Of a DNA stretch of 64,000 bases, positions 63,684-64,000 are shown one piece after another. The stretch's first letter is position 1. Each line of letters begins with the position of its first letter. The translations under genes and the position numbers were made by a program. This stretch comes from Paludibacteraceae bacterium (GTDB lineage: Bacteria; Bacteroidota; Bacteroidia; Bacteroidales; Paludibacteraceae), in contig JAFSQL010000006.1 of the NCBI GenBank assembly GCA_017446585.1, forward strand, positions 1 to 64,000. Reading direction: 5' to 3'. Below the pieces are notes generated by a model. It was not told where the DNA came from. It saw nothing but the letters and a program-made list of their open reading frames with translations, and made no database searches.

Positions 63684-64000
63684 CTATTTTTGACCTCTTA
63701 ATTCTTCCACTGCCTTCTTCACGGTCTCGTCTTGGTCGTTCACGATGGTGTAATATCCCTCTTCACCCCATATCCTACGCGCTATCAAGGCTTTCAAAAA
63801 CATTCGGCTCTTCTCCTTCGCCCTTTCCCACTCCTCGTCCGTACAAGTCACTTCCTCCTCCGCGGCCTCCGCTCGCAAACCGTTCAGCATGTTGTCATCT
63901 ACCTCCATTTCCACCTCAAACCGTTTCAGCGTGCCATATCTTTCCGCATAATTCCTTTCCCTGTCTTCCGCCACAATGGTACTGTAAGTGTTCAAGACAC
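63684..64000 (-). CDS. C-terminal part of a probable S41 (carboxy-terminal processing) peptidase, cut by the window end
   Basis: The frame stays open to the window edge on the minus strand, so the gene's 5' part lies beyond 64000; no proper start is visible, and a TTG at 63995 is just one codon in the frame. The ~103 visible residues are charged and helical (RERNYAERYGTLKRFEVEM, WERAKEKSRMFLKALIARRIWGEEGYYTIVNDQDETVKKAVEEL). The ILKALIA...W..E.YY.I.N..D motif resembles the C-terminus of Bacteroidetes S41 proteases. The catalytic part is not in the window, so the call is moderate. Confidence 0.6.
   Translation of the reverse strand, partial: VLNTYSTIVAEDRERNYAERYGTLKRFEVEMEVDDNMLNGLRAEAAEEEVTCTDEEWERAKEKSRMFLKALIARRIWGEEGYYTIVNDQDETVKKAVEELRGQK

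Overview
The window is a stretch of chromosome from a Bacteroidetes species, most likely order Bacteroidales. Four things point there: the -7 promoter box TAnnTTTG recurs upstream of many genes and Shine-Dalgarno sites are nearly absent; a PorP/SprF-type type IX secretion protein and a GldG protein are present; the ATP synthase order is atpD-atpC-(small membrane gene)-atpB-E-F-H-A-G; and there is an Rnf complex. I cannot name the genus. Nearly all genes are housekeeping. No insertion sequence, prophage or rRNA operon is visible.

Region 1 (1-6620) is a compact type II-C CRISPR-Cas system: a tracrRNA on the minus strand (303-393), then cas9-cas1-cas2 on the plus strand, a two-way terminator, and a small array of seven 47-bp repeats with six 30-bp spacers. 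The tracrRNA anti-repeat pairs through 16 consecutive bases with the repeat read from the minus strand, so crRNA is predicted to be made toward cas2. The only recognisable cas9 promoter lies inside the anti-repeat DNA, and the same box occurs on the minus strand of six of the seven repeats. The anti-repeat/repeat sequence therefore appears to serve both as an RNA pairing element and as a promoter.

Region 2 (6614-24186) has an acetyltransferase whose last codon and stop lie in the terminal CRISPR repeat, then a vitamin B6 operon (a fused ThiD-like/AraC protein, pdxS, pdxT). Next come ybjQ, fabG, a secreted protein and RNase R, followed by gyrB, a GH16-like protein without catalytic residues, a SIS-domain isomerase, uvrA, an AI-2E-family permease, tRNA-Asn, a SpoU methyltransferase and a bile-acid/sodium symporter family protein.

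Region 3 (24158-39529) is a minus-strand energy block: rseC-rnfB-C-D-G-E-A, a terminator, then the ATP synthase operon ending in a helix-hairpin-helix outer-membrane protein. The Rnf complex makes an ion gradient from ferredoxin/NAD and the ATP synthase can use it.

Region 4 (39681-55552) carries miaB, a PorP/SprF protein, coaD, an outer-membrane barrel, the GDP-fucose pair gmd-fcl, gldG-dnaN-exonuclease-trmN6, a thioredoxin-like secreted protein, a gamma-carbonic-anhydrase family protein, a polysaccharide flippase and an aminopeptidase P.

Region 5 (55553-64000) has an Ig-repeat surface protein behind a long structured leader, a MuiA/DUF4139 protein, a small secreted protein, folE, a SPOR-domain protein, a sodium:neurotransmitter symporter, a FemAB/GNAT-like protein, aroK, and the C-terminal part of a probable S41 protease cut by the window end. 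From about 45 kb onward the plus strand is strongly pyrimidine-rich, which produces many long but spurious antisense reading frames.
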